Positions 30,661-41,010 of a stretch of 46,115 nucleotides of DNA are shown piece after piece. Source of the DNA: Gnetum montanum. Its lineage: Eukaryota > Streptophyta > Gnetopsida > Gnetales > Gnetaceae. The translations under genes and the position numbers were made by a program. The notes beneath the pieces are model-generated. The model ran no database searches, was not told where the DNA came from, and saw only the letters and a list, made by a program, of their open reading frames with translations. The stretch covers positions 1 through 46,115 of the forward strand of contig MNCI01001432.1 of the NCBI GenBank assembly GCA_015680685.1, read 5' to 3'. Each line of letters starts with the position of its first letter. The first letter of the stretch is position 1.

Positions 30661-31290
30661 GAAGAAAAAGAAAAATACTTTGAAATTAAAGATTAAAAAA
30701 ATAATATGAATTTGAGAAAATGAAAAATCAAATGAATGTCAATGATAAGAATGATCAAAATGGTAATAAAAAATCAAAAGGAGGCAAAACCTCCTATATG
30801 TATTTTTGCTAACACTAAAGAAATTATTAAGTAGCATAGATAGGTAGCTTGTAAGATAAATATTTCCTTATTTGACAGGAATCCTATTAACTCAAAAATT
30901 AAAACTAATGTTAACAAGGAGGTTATAGTTATGGCAAAGATACTTAATATAAGAATAATAACAAGTGATGAAGTGAATTTCTTCCACTGGTGGTGCCACT
31001 TTTTGGCTTTGAAATAAATATTGGTATTAAGTCATAACTCTTTATCTTAAACCCTTTTACTATTTTAAGTTCAAGCATAGATGTTTAAAAGTAATGTAAA
31101 TTCTATTAGAATTAGGACCTTCCTCACTAAGAATGAATTTTCTTCACTTATTTTTTTAAAGTATAAATTGTAATATTGTACACTTTTATAGCTAATCCTA
31201 AAATCAAAAAGTTATTTCCTTTTATATTTTTTGATGATGTCTACTTAATGCAAAAATTATGTACTCTGAATTTTCTTTGCTCATTATTAA
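30661..31290. other. unassigned AT-rich DNA
   Basis: Lys/Asn-coding, A-rich tail of the ORF1 remnant, then AT-rich DNA with no recognisable gene. Confidence 0.35.
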
Positions 31291-31304
31291 TATTATTTTG
31301 GAGG

Positions 31305-31375
31305 TTGACATATAACTCAACAACTAGGCTAACAATACCATAGTGTCTTGAGTTTTAAACCATGGGTTTTATGAT
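31305..31375 (+). mobile_element. tRNA-derived SINE remnant 3
   Basis: TATAACTCAACAACTAGGCT (31311-31330) resembles an A-box region (TAGCTCAACTGGT-type), and TCTTGAGTTTTAAACC (31346-31361) resembles TCTCGAGTTCGAACC, a B-box region with CpG decay. The spacing fits a tRNA head. The body and tail are not clear, so this is the weakest of the three calls. Confidence 0.4.
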
Positions 31376-31834
31376 AACATTTCAAAAAAAGTATCAGCAA
31401 CTAACACATAAATGTCAAAAATTAATAGTAAGTTACAATTTCTAATTTTATCTTTATAAAAATTTAATATTGTTATTATGGTAGTGAAATTTTTTTATAA
31501 ATCCTTCCATAGAATCCCATTCATATTTATTAGAAAGATGTACTTTACGTGTGGCTGTAAATAACCCTATTAACCACTTTATAAACCATCACAAATGCTA
31601 GTGATCTAAGAACATGATCTCTAAATTGAATACAAAAATAGTAGGTTGCATGATGAAAAAAGATAAAAGCTAGAATAAATTGATAAGAGGGATGACATAA
31701 ATAATGAAAATAACTACAATAGAGAAGAGAATTATTATAAACATAGAGTAATGATGAAAAGAAAAGCATACGATGTTAGAGAAAAATGCATAGAAAATAG
31801 AATAAAAAAAAGAAAATGGATTTTTTCTTTATTA
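31376..31834. other. unassigned AT-rich DNA left of element D
   Basis: AT-rich sequence, the pre-insertion locus of element D. The minus-strand frame at 31545-31769 has no motif. Confidence 0.35.
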
Positions 31835-31839
31835 GAAAT
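31835..31839. repeat. element D target-site duplication, left copy
   Basis: GAAAT, repeated at 43923-43927. Confidence 0.8.
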
Positions 31840-32545
31840 TGATGAGCAGCAAGTAGACCCTATACCCAACCATATGAATCACTAACCATTCATGCGTGAT
31901 CTGTTTGAATTACATGGACTTATAGCCTTCTAAGTATACTAGTCTCTAGGAAGTGAAATTAACTATTATAATCTTTGTCTTTCCAATTACACTTATGAAA
32001 TGGAAATGTATGGTTAAATGCAACTAAGGCATATGATTTTTATCATTGTTATGTTTTTTGTTTTAAGTTTCCCAAGGATAAAAAATAATGAATAAAATAA
32101 AATAATTAAATTACTAATTTAATTTAACTACCTACACCTAACTAATCCTAACATAAGNTATTAAATGTATAAAAAAATAATTAATCTATTTCAAAGTGTT
32201 CCAAGATTTATTAGAATTCTTGTCTTTATTACCATACACATTGTAGTGCTCAGGTACAATAGTGCTCGAATAAAGATCCATACATTCTTTGACTCCTATT
32301 GTGGACACTTAAAAAAATATTATAACTTTCAGGTGGAAAAAATACTGAGCTTTGCTAAAACTATGAGACTTATGCCATAAATGTAGTTGGTGAGTGTGTA
32401 TTTATAGGCAAAATAGGGAGCCCTATCAATGGGTACACATCAATAGGTCAAACGCTATGTCAATGGGGTTATGTCGATGAGATCCTATTGACTAGGTCAC
32501 ATCAATGGCATCCCATTGATGTATTCAAACCATGATGCTTCATCA
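31840..32545 (-). repeat. element D 3' LTR (706 bp with missing piece at an N)
   Basis: The outer end is TGATGAG (31840-31846) and the inner end TGATGAA on the minus strand (32539-32545). It is 194 bases shorter than the 5' LTR. The missing part, matching about 43330-43550 of the 5' LTR, falls exactly at the N at 32159. TATAAATA lies at 32399-32406. A 9-bp-arm inverted repeat, CATCAATGG/CCATTGATG, lies at 32500-32521 in U3. Confidence 0.85.
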
Positions 32546-32789
32546 TATCACCATCATTTAATGAAAGCTCATCCTCGAGTCCTTTACAAAATTTGAGAAG
32601 TTATGGAATTATTAAAACACAAAACAAATTCAAAAACTACATAATAAAACCTAAGTGCCCAGAGTGTATGGTTTTGCATTAATTACAAAATTTTGGTGTT
32701 TAGGACAAGAAAATTCAACACCAAGATAAGATTGACAAACAAAATTCCTCAAATGGCATGAAGATGTTAAAGAGAATAAAATAGTCCTA

Positions 32790-35245
32790 GGTGGTGGAGG
32801 ATCCTATGGCTCCAAAGGGCCCTCTCCTACTTTGGGTGAAAATGGTGGTTGAGGTAGTTGCAGTTGTCTTACAACAACTGAAACTTCTAGTGGAAGATAA
32901 AATGTGTCTAATAGTGCCTTCATCTTCTTCTCCTTTCCACTAGGGTCATTCACAATTCACATAACATCTTGAATATGGGCTACAGTGAAAAAATCCCAAG
33001 GATAGGGCATTGCCAAGAATAGCTCCTTAATGTTGACAAACTAGGTGCTGAAAAGTTTTTGTTCAACATCAAATGCTTTGACTACATTCTATAGCTCTTG
33101 GTAGTCATTCATCCTCTTTTCTAGGTTCTCAGCAGTTGATCTTTGATTAGTGAACTTTGGCTTAAGAATCTTAACCTCAACATTAGTAATCTCAATAGTC
33201 AGCATCATGAGATTTACATAATAGATATTAATAAGCTCCATGTACTCCATCATCCCTCTAATCTGTAGATATTTCATGCAAATCTCTACTTTGTTGTAGT
33301 TATTGAGCCCATTAAAGATAGGATTCTAAACATCACCTCCTTTCTTGAGCTACTTGAGGGTCTCATTAACTTTTACCTTCTTTATCTAGATGTGTTTCTC
33401 ATTGATTTATTTTTGTAGACCAACTTGATATGTGTAATTGTTCTTGACTCTCTCAAATTTGAGAGTCTTATTTTTCTAGGCAGCTACCACTATTGTAGAT
33501 TTTTAGTGGAGGGCTTAGACTTGGAAGATTTTTATATTTGGATGTCAATATTTTTAATTCATTATTTACTTTGGATAGCTACTCCTATTGTTAATGGATA
33601 AAATATTACATCTACTACTTTTGTACATCAACATTCCACATGTGATGCTTCTGTATGGTCAAATAGACATTCTCCTAGTGATTCTGGTCCAAAACTTTTT
33701 GGATGTTATACATTGTGCCATTGGCCAAGGACTAACAAAATATTTCTATGTCCTTTGCATTCTCAACCTTCTTGAGCTTGTCTTGGAGGTATTTGAAAGA
33801 TTCATCATGTGTTAGTGTAGGGTTGAGAAATGTGGGATCAACAAGATGGGATCTTAATTTAGTAACCTCTATAACCAAGTGTTGGTTTTATGCTTGGGTT
33901 GTTTCAAGCTGCCCCTACAATATAATGCACTTCACCATTACTTCTAGTAGCTTTGATTGGGTTGTAGTGATTGTATCTGGAAAGTCAAAGACATTCAAAA
34001 TTAGCTATTTGGTTCCCACTACTTGATCTAGCAACTTCTTGTGCTGAGCTACACTCAATCTACTGCTAACTATTCCTATGGATGTTTCCACAACTTCGAG
34101 TGTAGAAACATTTGGTACAAATTCTATAGGTGCATTAAGTGCCTCCATAATTCTATCACCAATCATCTTTGCTACTCTCTCTTGCCCATGGTGCTGCATC
34201 ACTAAGATAGTTGGCCCCTCATCCTTCTCTAGATATATTTAAAAAGTAGCAATGTTCCTAGAGATTTCTAGGAATTATTACTACTAAGATAGAGATACCA
34301 TTACCTCTCAGGCATTAGGATTTATTATTACATGCAACTATATTCTTTTGGCTAAGAAAAGTGGCCCACCTCCTTCCATCTGGTTGATAGTTCAAGCCAC
34401 TTCATTGAAGTGACTCATTGTTGGATGATACATAAATAGATCACCACCACTCATTCTTGCTTGCTACTTCTACTATCACAAGAGCAACTCTCAGATCTCA
34501 CACATGGGCTTAAGGGTAGCATGGGCCTTTGGCATTATTTCATGAATGGGTGATGGAGGTGGTGGTTGCTTTTCTCTTCTTAGATAATCTTGGTAGATAT
34601 CTTATCATTCATCATCTCCACCCAAGAAGAATATGGAGCACAATAGATAATGTCATTTATGTAGTTGGTTATTCCTCCCCTCGCATAATTTCTTAATGAG
34701 ACATGGTAAGGAAAGTACTTTTCTTCCATGTTCATTTTCTTTAAATTGTTTTTCTATCTCAAGATATATAAGCTATGGAAGGTTGATTGGGAATCTACTA
34801 TTTAGAGTGACATACACATGAGTGGAAAAGGCTTTGATCTTGCATGACCTCACCATTGGATTAAGGTGAAAGGCTACAATTTTGAAGTATGCATGTTTTA
34901 TCATGATTAGTCCATCAAACTCCTTACGATCAACTCCATAACACCACTATGTCCATTCTTTCTTGACACCATGATCTACTTTCATGAGGATTTCAGCAAG
35001 GTTTGCTCCCATTTATGGTAACCCAAAGGCCTCTACAATAGCTTTCACTGAGTAAGACACTGAGATGTTCTTGATTTTGACCATTGAATGAACGTAGTAA
35101 TAATTCTAGAATAAGTATGTCTCTTCTATGTACCACTCCCTATTGAAAGTGATTGTGGGCCACATGGGAGTGTTTTGCAGTTGATTCTTAACTTCTAGAG
35201 ATGTGAACTCCAAGAGAAGTCTAAAGTTCAACTCTTGGAGCATGG
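32790..35245 (-). pseudogene. element D downstream coiled-coil ORF
   Basis: Counterpart of 24830-27630. After the gap it reads LQELNFRLLLEFTSLEVKNQ and TPMWPTITFNREWYIEETYL. Next come MVKIKNISVSYSVKAIVEAF with GLP, and YFKIVAFHLNPMVRSCKIKA. Then LIYLEIEKQFKENEHGRK and AKMIGDRIMEALNAPIEFVP. The Lys/Glu-rich helical part reads MKYLQIRGMMEYMELINIYY, and the tail has FVNIKELFLAMPYPWDFFTV, ending EGPLEP-DPPPP. It is better preserved than A's copy in several blocks. Its N-terminus falls in the N gap. The function is unknown; the long helical region suggests an oligomeric structural protein, which is an inference. Confidence 0.65.
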
Positions 35246-36064
35246 NNNNNNNNNNNNNNNNNNNNNNNNNNNNNNNNNNNNNNNNNNNNNNNNNNNNNNN
35301 NNNNNNNNNNNNNNNNNNNNNNNNNNNNNNNNNNNNNNNNNNNNNNNNNNNNNNNNNNNNNNNNNNNNNNNNNNNNNNNNNNNNNNNNNNNNNNNNNNNN
35401 NNNNNNNNNNNNNNNNNNNNNNNNNNNNNNNNNNNNNNNNNNNNNNNNNNNNNNNNNNNNNNNNNNNNNNNNNNNNNNNNNNNNNNNNNNNNNNNNNNNN
35501 NNNNNNNNNNNNNNNNNNNNNNNNNNNNNNNNNNNNNNNNNNNNNNNNNNNNNNNNNNNNNNNNNNNNNNNNNNNNNNNNNNNNNNNNNNNNNNNNNNNN
35601 NNNNNNNNNNNNNNNNNNNNNNNNNNNNNNNNNNNNNNNNNNNNNNNNNNNNNNNNNNNNNNNNNNNNNNNNNNNNNNNNNNNNNNNNNNNNNNNNNNNN
35701 NNNNNNNNNNNNNNNNNNNNNNNNNNNNNNNNNNNNNNNNNNNNNNNNNNNNNNNNNNNNNNNNNNNNNNNNNNNNNNNNNNNNNNNNNNNNNNNNNNNN
35801 NNNNNNNNNNNNNNNNNNNNNNNNNNNNNNNNNNNNNNNNNNNNNNNNNNNNNNNNNNNNNNNNNNNNNNNNNNNNNNNNNNNNNNNNNNNNNNNNNNNN
35901 NNNNNNNNNNNNNNNNNNNNNNNNNNNNNNNNNNNNNNNNNNNNNNNNNNNNNNNNNNNNNNNNNNNNNNNNNNNNNNNNNNNNNNNNNNNNNNNNNNNN
36001 NNNNNNNNNNNNNNNNNNNNNNNNNNNNNNNNNNNNNNNNNNNNNNNNNNNNNNNNNNNNNNNN
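35246..36064. other. assembly gap, 819 Ns
   Basis: This run of N sits within element D at the N-terminal side of the downstream ORF. Element A has about 1.07 kb between the corresponding flanks (about 24000-25070), so the gap size is roughly plausible. The region equivalent to A's internal U3-like segment is hidden here. Confidence 0.95.
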
Positions 36065-37480
36065 ATAGTTTGATGCATCAATAGGGTGCATGAAAGATTT
36101 GATCATTGAAATGCCTATGGATAAGGAACTTAACTAATCCAACCAAGAGATATGCAAGTGGGTCCTCCCCATAGTAGGCTTATGTCATTCATGCTCTTGC
36201 AAAACCTAAACTAAGGAGTCCATGCACCCCATAGTTGATTAATAGTTATGAAAAATTAAGGACTGTATTTGGAAGAATCTACCTAAGAATTTTGACACTT
36301 CAAACTAAGACATTGTTCAAGAACGTTGACAACTAGTAGTGAGGTGAGTTATGGAAAATATGATGGATGAGAGAGAAAATGGAATGGAATTCCAAATCAT
36401 GGTCACATGAAATCCCTTGTTGATTCTATGGTTAAATGACCTGATAAAGGCCAGCCTTAGTCCAGATCCAAAGCAACCACATTTAGTAACTTTGAATCAC
36501 CACTCTAAGACTAGAACACTACCTTGAGACACAATAATGCTACCATAGATCAATCATGATGTTTTATTAGAGAAGAAAACAGAAGCATGAAGTAAGAAAA
36601 GGGCCTCAGTTAGAGAGAATGTTCAGGCATGGATAACATGTCTTTCTAGTCCCATAACTAATACTTGAAGCCTATTATTTTAACAAAGTGGTATGCTTTG
36701 AATTCCCATCATGTTTGTTTCTTTGATTTTATGTTTTTATGGATTTTCTAGATGGGAACCACACCATGCAAAACTTATTAACTTCCTATTATTGGTCAAC
36801 ATGAAATAGTAAGAAATCCATGAAAAAAAAATTGCACTCAAGCAAGTACAAATGCACAAATGGTATTGAATCCCATTGAAGTCACACCCTTTTTAAAAAT
36901 TTGATTCTTCTCCATGTTTGAAAACTACCAAGGTCACAAGTTCTTTAAAGTTTTATTAATGCAAAAAGAACCTTATACTTCCAAAACCAAAAAGAACATA
37001 AAGTTGGTGGATGGGTGAATGATGTGGACTCACTACTTGTTTCATGAAAAAGAAACCATGTATTAGTCATGAGTCATCAAAACTAAGAAATAGAAACTAG
37101 ACATTAGCAATTAAAAACATTAAGTACAAACCACCATTAGCAAACTACAACATCACTGTGTCCTATTGGAAACAAAACATTTTATTAGAAAATAGTAATA
37201 ATTTACACAAAAAGAAAGTAAAATATAAAATAAATTAAAAAATATTCAAGAAAGATAAAACATACTAATGATGTTGTAAAACAAAAATTTGGAAAAGTAA
37301 CAATGTGTAAAACAAAAAGGTGTAAAAATAAAGAAAGTGCAAAATAAAAAAGTGTAAAAAAAGAGTAGAAAAACTAAGGAGCCACTAATATTAGTAGTAT
37401 GGATGGTGATATTTCCCATGACTAAGTTGAAAGAAGGAGATCTAAAAGATTGAGTGAGGTTATTCATTTGATGAGGTGTT
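36065..37480 (-). other. element D spacer between integrase and downstream ORF
   Basis: Reverse-orientation homologue of 22600-24000. Shared blocks include TGGGTCCTCCCCATAGTAGG (36159) and GATGTGGACTCACTA (37021). No ORF is supported. The minus-strand frame 37246-37488 is AT-rich and motif-free. Confidence 0.55.
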
Positions 37481-38560
37481 TCTTGCATTGGCTTGCTTAG
37501 GCTTGTGGAAAGGTTTAAGTTATTACATATTAATCAATTGCTTTTTGTTTGTGCCCTTAGGTTTGTAGATCAACATGGCCTTAGAAGGAAAGGTTTCATA
37601 AATAATATAAGGCCCTATCCAGAACATTTTAAACTTAGTCTCTTAAGGTACCTATGTGGGGCTCTAGTAAGGGACCTTGTCTCTAGGTTGAAATTTGACT
37701 TTCCTTAGTCTAAGGTCATGACATTCTTTATTGAATTCTTTGTGCACTTTATTAAAGGATAGGGCCACCAATCTATTTTCATATAGCATGTTGAGGTCGA
37801 TCAGTATTTCTTTTTGTTCTAGGCTAAGTTCAAGATCAAGGTCATAGGATGTTGCAACTATACAGAGCTTGGATTGAATTGGAGGAGTTGGTAATTTTCT
37901 ATACACAAGATCATAGGGAGAGTACCCTATAGGGAGTTTCCATGTTGAGTAATATGCCTAGAGGGTATCATTAATTTTTGTGCTCTAGTCTCTCTTGTAT
38001 TTGATTATTATTCTAGTTAAGATCTTGGTGATCTCTCTATTGGTAGCCTCTGCATAACCATTGGATTGGGAATGGTAGGGTATTCTTAGTTTCTGTTCAA
38101 CCCCTAAATGTTGCATGAGCTTGTAAAACATAGCATGTATAAAATGAGTACCATTGTTAGAAATTAGTGCATGTGGAACTCCAAACATATTTACAACATT
38201 TTTTTGTACAAACTAAAAATTAGTGGAAGACGTATAGTTTGTGATGGCTACTGCTTCTACCCATTGTGTATAATATTTAACAATGACTATTATTCCTTTC
38301 CATTTGGCATGGGTGTGATGGAACCTATGAAGTCTATGCCTGAAATGTTAAAGGGTTCTAGTGGTTAGATTTACTATTGAGGCCCCTCCATTTGAGTGGT
38401 CATTCCATCATCTTGTTTATAATATTCACAAGAGTAGATGAATTGGTGGACATCCTTGAAGGTTGTTGGTCAATAATAATCTACCATTATGATCTTAACG
38501 GTTGTTTGTCTTCCTACATAGTGGCTCCCACAAGGACCCTCATGAGGATCTTGAAGAACA
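37481..38560 (-). pseudogene. element D integrase, catalytic Asp lost
   Basis: The core has ISGIDFIGSI (first Asp present, near 38325), then FGVPHALISNNGTHFIHAMF, where the second Asp of SDNGTHF is Asn (codon 38156-38158). Then come LGVEQKLRIPYHSQSNGYAE and EATNREITKIL (Glu present). After a break, 37664-37906 reads LYENRLVALSFNKVHKEFNK and LRKVKFQPRDKVPY, the usual C-terminal region before the GPY motif. The loss of Asp is G-to-A on the coding strand, so the strand-transfer activity would be gone even without the stops. Confidence 0.85.
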
Positions 38561-39240
38561 CATGGTTGATTAGCATAAGAGACATACCAACAAACCAAAC
38601 CATTGGCGCACATCTTGTAAAGATGTCCATTAATTTCTATGAAGCATTTTGCCTCATGAAGAAACTATTGCTTCTGTTCATTGTGCAAGTCTTATTGCTT
38701 CTACTAAATGAGAAGATAGCGAGGATCCCATTGTATTGTGTACGTTTATTAGGTACTTGTTCATTTATTACACCAAAGAAGAGAAGTTCATCATGAAATT
38801 AATCAAAGAGCAGGCTCTCCTATTTATTGTCTTATCATAACCTAGACAAGTGATCAACAACCATGCTCTCAGTTCTCTTTCGATCTACCATTGTAAGATT
38901 GAAATCCTATAAGATCACCAATCACTATATGACACAATGGCTCACCGTTGGCTTGTTCATAAGGAATAACATAACACTATGATCAGTGTCCATAAATATC
39001 TTATACCCAAGAACATAATTCTTGAACTTCTCCAAGGCATACACCACTACCATAAGCTCTTTCTCTATTATAAGGTAGTTAAGTTGTGCACCCACAATGC
39101 TTCAACTTGTGCAATGGATATAATAAGGACATTTCTAATTGTCCAACTATGTAAACATAGCTCCCAAGGCATACTTCAATGCATTTTTCATGATGTGAAA
39201 CAGATTAGATTGGACTAATCAAGTTCTTATAGAACTCGAG
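38561..39240 (-). pseudogene. element D RNase H and post-RNase H segment
   Basis: The left part (38521-38680) aligns with 16185-16330 of element B. To the right come the RNase H strands equivalent to DHSVMLFLMNKPTVSHCVI (the TDH.AL..L motif) and, at 38840-38880, the H-x-G..N..V.DHLSR end. The frame is broken repeatedly and few full motifs survive. The call rests partly on nucleotide similarity to element B. Confidence 0.65.
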
Positions 39241-40140
39241 TTTCTACAAGATTTTTCTTGAGTTTTTTGAATTTCTTTTCATATTTCTTGGTCTATATGA
39301 ATGAATCATCTTACTTTGTAAGCTTCACCAATAGTTTAGTGATCTTAGAGAAATTTGTGATGAATTATCGGTAGTAGTTAGTGTGTCCAAGGAATGATTA
39401 GACATCTTTAATGGTTTTCAATTGGAAGGTTATTCCTTGGATGATCTTAATCCTTTCAGGGTTCACCTCAATCCTTTCTTGTGAGATTCTATGTCCTAAT
39501 ACAATGCCTTGTTGGACCATCAAATGGCTTTTTTTCCAATTGAATCAAAGATTGGTCTCCAAGCACCTCTTAAGAACTTTCTCAAGGTAGTCCAAGGATT
39601 ACTCAAATTTAGTAGCATAGGTGGAAAAATCATTCATGAAAACTTTCATCCTACTGACAATATACTACTAAACAATACTTAGGATAAGGTGTTCAAATGT
39701 CATAGGTGCATTGCATAGACAAAAAAGCATATTTTTATATCCAAAAGTCTCTTAGGGACTTGTGATTTTTGTTTTGGCTTGATCCTCTCGTGAAATTTAA
39801 ATCTAGTTATAACCACTATAACCATCCAAAAAAATATAATAGAAATGCCCATAAATAGTGTCTAGCACTTGGTTCACAAATGGTAATGGGAAATGATCTT
39901 AGTAGGTTACCTTGTTCAATAGCCTGAAATCAATACAAGCCTAACACTTTCCATCTTTCTTTGGCACAATTACAAGTGGGCTAATCCACTCACTATCCAT
40001 GATTGGATAGGTGAACCTTCCCTTAAGAGGTTATTCAATTTCCTCTTTGATGATTTGCTTCAGTTTGGAGTTTAGTCACCACTGTGACTACCTCTTTAGC
40101 TTGATGGAAGCATTAGTATAGATGCAATGTTGACATCCTA
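39241..40140 (-). pseudogene. element D reverse transcriptase, active-site Asp lost
   Basis: Clearly homologous to B's RT, with stops. The catalytic box reads MKVFMNDFSTYAT where B has MEAFMDDFSTYGA: the first Asp of the pair is Asn (codon 39632-39634). The strand around 39800-39990 corresponds to FLDGYSGYN and WMVCIDFRLLN but has several substitutions. The copy is inactive. Confidence 0.75.
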
Positions 40141-40590
40141 AGATCAATCCCAGTGCATTCAAGATATGACCAAGAAAAGGCTATTGGCCATTTGTTAACC
40201 ACATTCACCATATTCTCTTTCTATTTCAAAGCAAGGTTGGCATTGATTATTATTGGCTTGCCATTTTTTAGGAATGCATACTCCATGTTGGTAGGTAGAG
40301 TTTTCAACTCTAAGGGCTCCTATTTAAAATTTTTAATAATTTTCAAATATTTTTAATAAGTGTCATTAGGTTCATCATTAGAGAGTTGGTGATGAACTTG
40401 CTCTAGTTCATCCATGCCTTCAACATAAATACATGTTAAGCTCTTAGTTGGTTCCATGTAAAGTGTGCTACTTTCAAGATCAACTATTAGCCATTGGGTG
40501 TCCTATTGTTTTGTGGTTGCTACATATAGGTAATTTTTGAATTTTAGATTCACCTACACACTATCTACATGATTTCATTGATGTGCTTTT
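40141..40590 (-). pseudogene. element D protease-RT linker
   Basis: Broken sequence homologous to 17761-18300 of element B. No separate domain is visible. Confidence 0.4.
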
Positions 40591-41010
40591 CATAGACCTT
40601 AACTTTTGCACACATTTGCACCCTATATTGCTATATGTGATGCATGGAATTCTTTACTTGATACTTTTGAATGTATTTTTCTTGAAACTTTCTAGGGAAA
40701 TATCTTTAATCTTCATTCATGCATCAATAGTTCTTAACAAAGACCTTTGCATAATGATCGGAAAGTACCCCTTGCAGTTATCAACCTTGATCACTAGGAA
40801 ATTGGTAGGAGAGAACTACCCATAAATAGTGTTAACAATGTCCTCCACTAATCTTAAGAAAATAGTGATGGAATAATATTCCAATTATAAAAAAATGTTG
40901 CTCTTCTTGAGAGGAAGTAGGTTCCAGGCCTTGTACATTTCATGAGAAATTAGATTGACACTAGAACCTAAATCAAGAAGAGCCTTGCATGGCTCATTTT
41001 TAGCAAACTA
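40591..41010 (-). pseudogene. element D aspartic protease
   Basis: EPCKALLDLGSSVNLISHEM followed by YKAWNLLPLKKSN keeps the catalytic Asp (codon 40972-40974). The C-terminal part is frame-broken. It is the same DLGSS retropepsin as in element B. Confidence 0.8.

Noticed and set aside
35203-36106. Four long open frames across the second N run
   Set aside because: They are artefacts of N translation. Only the minus-strand flank belongs to a recognised ORF.
38377-38796. 139-codon plus-strand frame in element D
   Set aside because: It lies antisense to the integrase and post-RNase H region and has no motif; it is a shadow.
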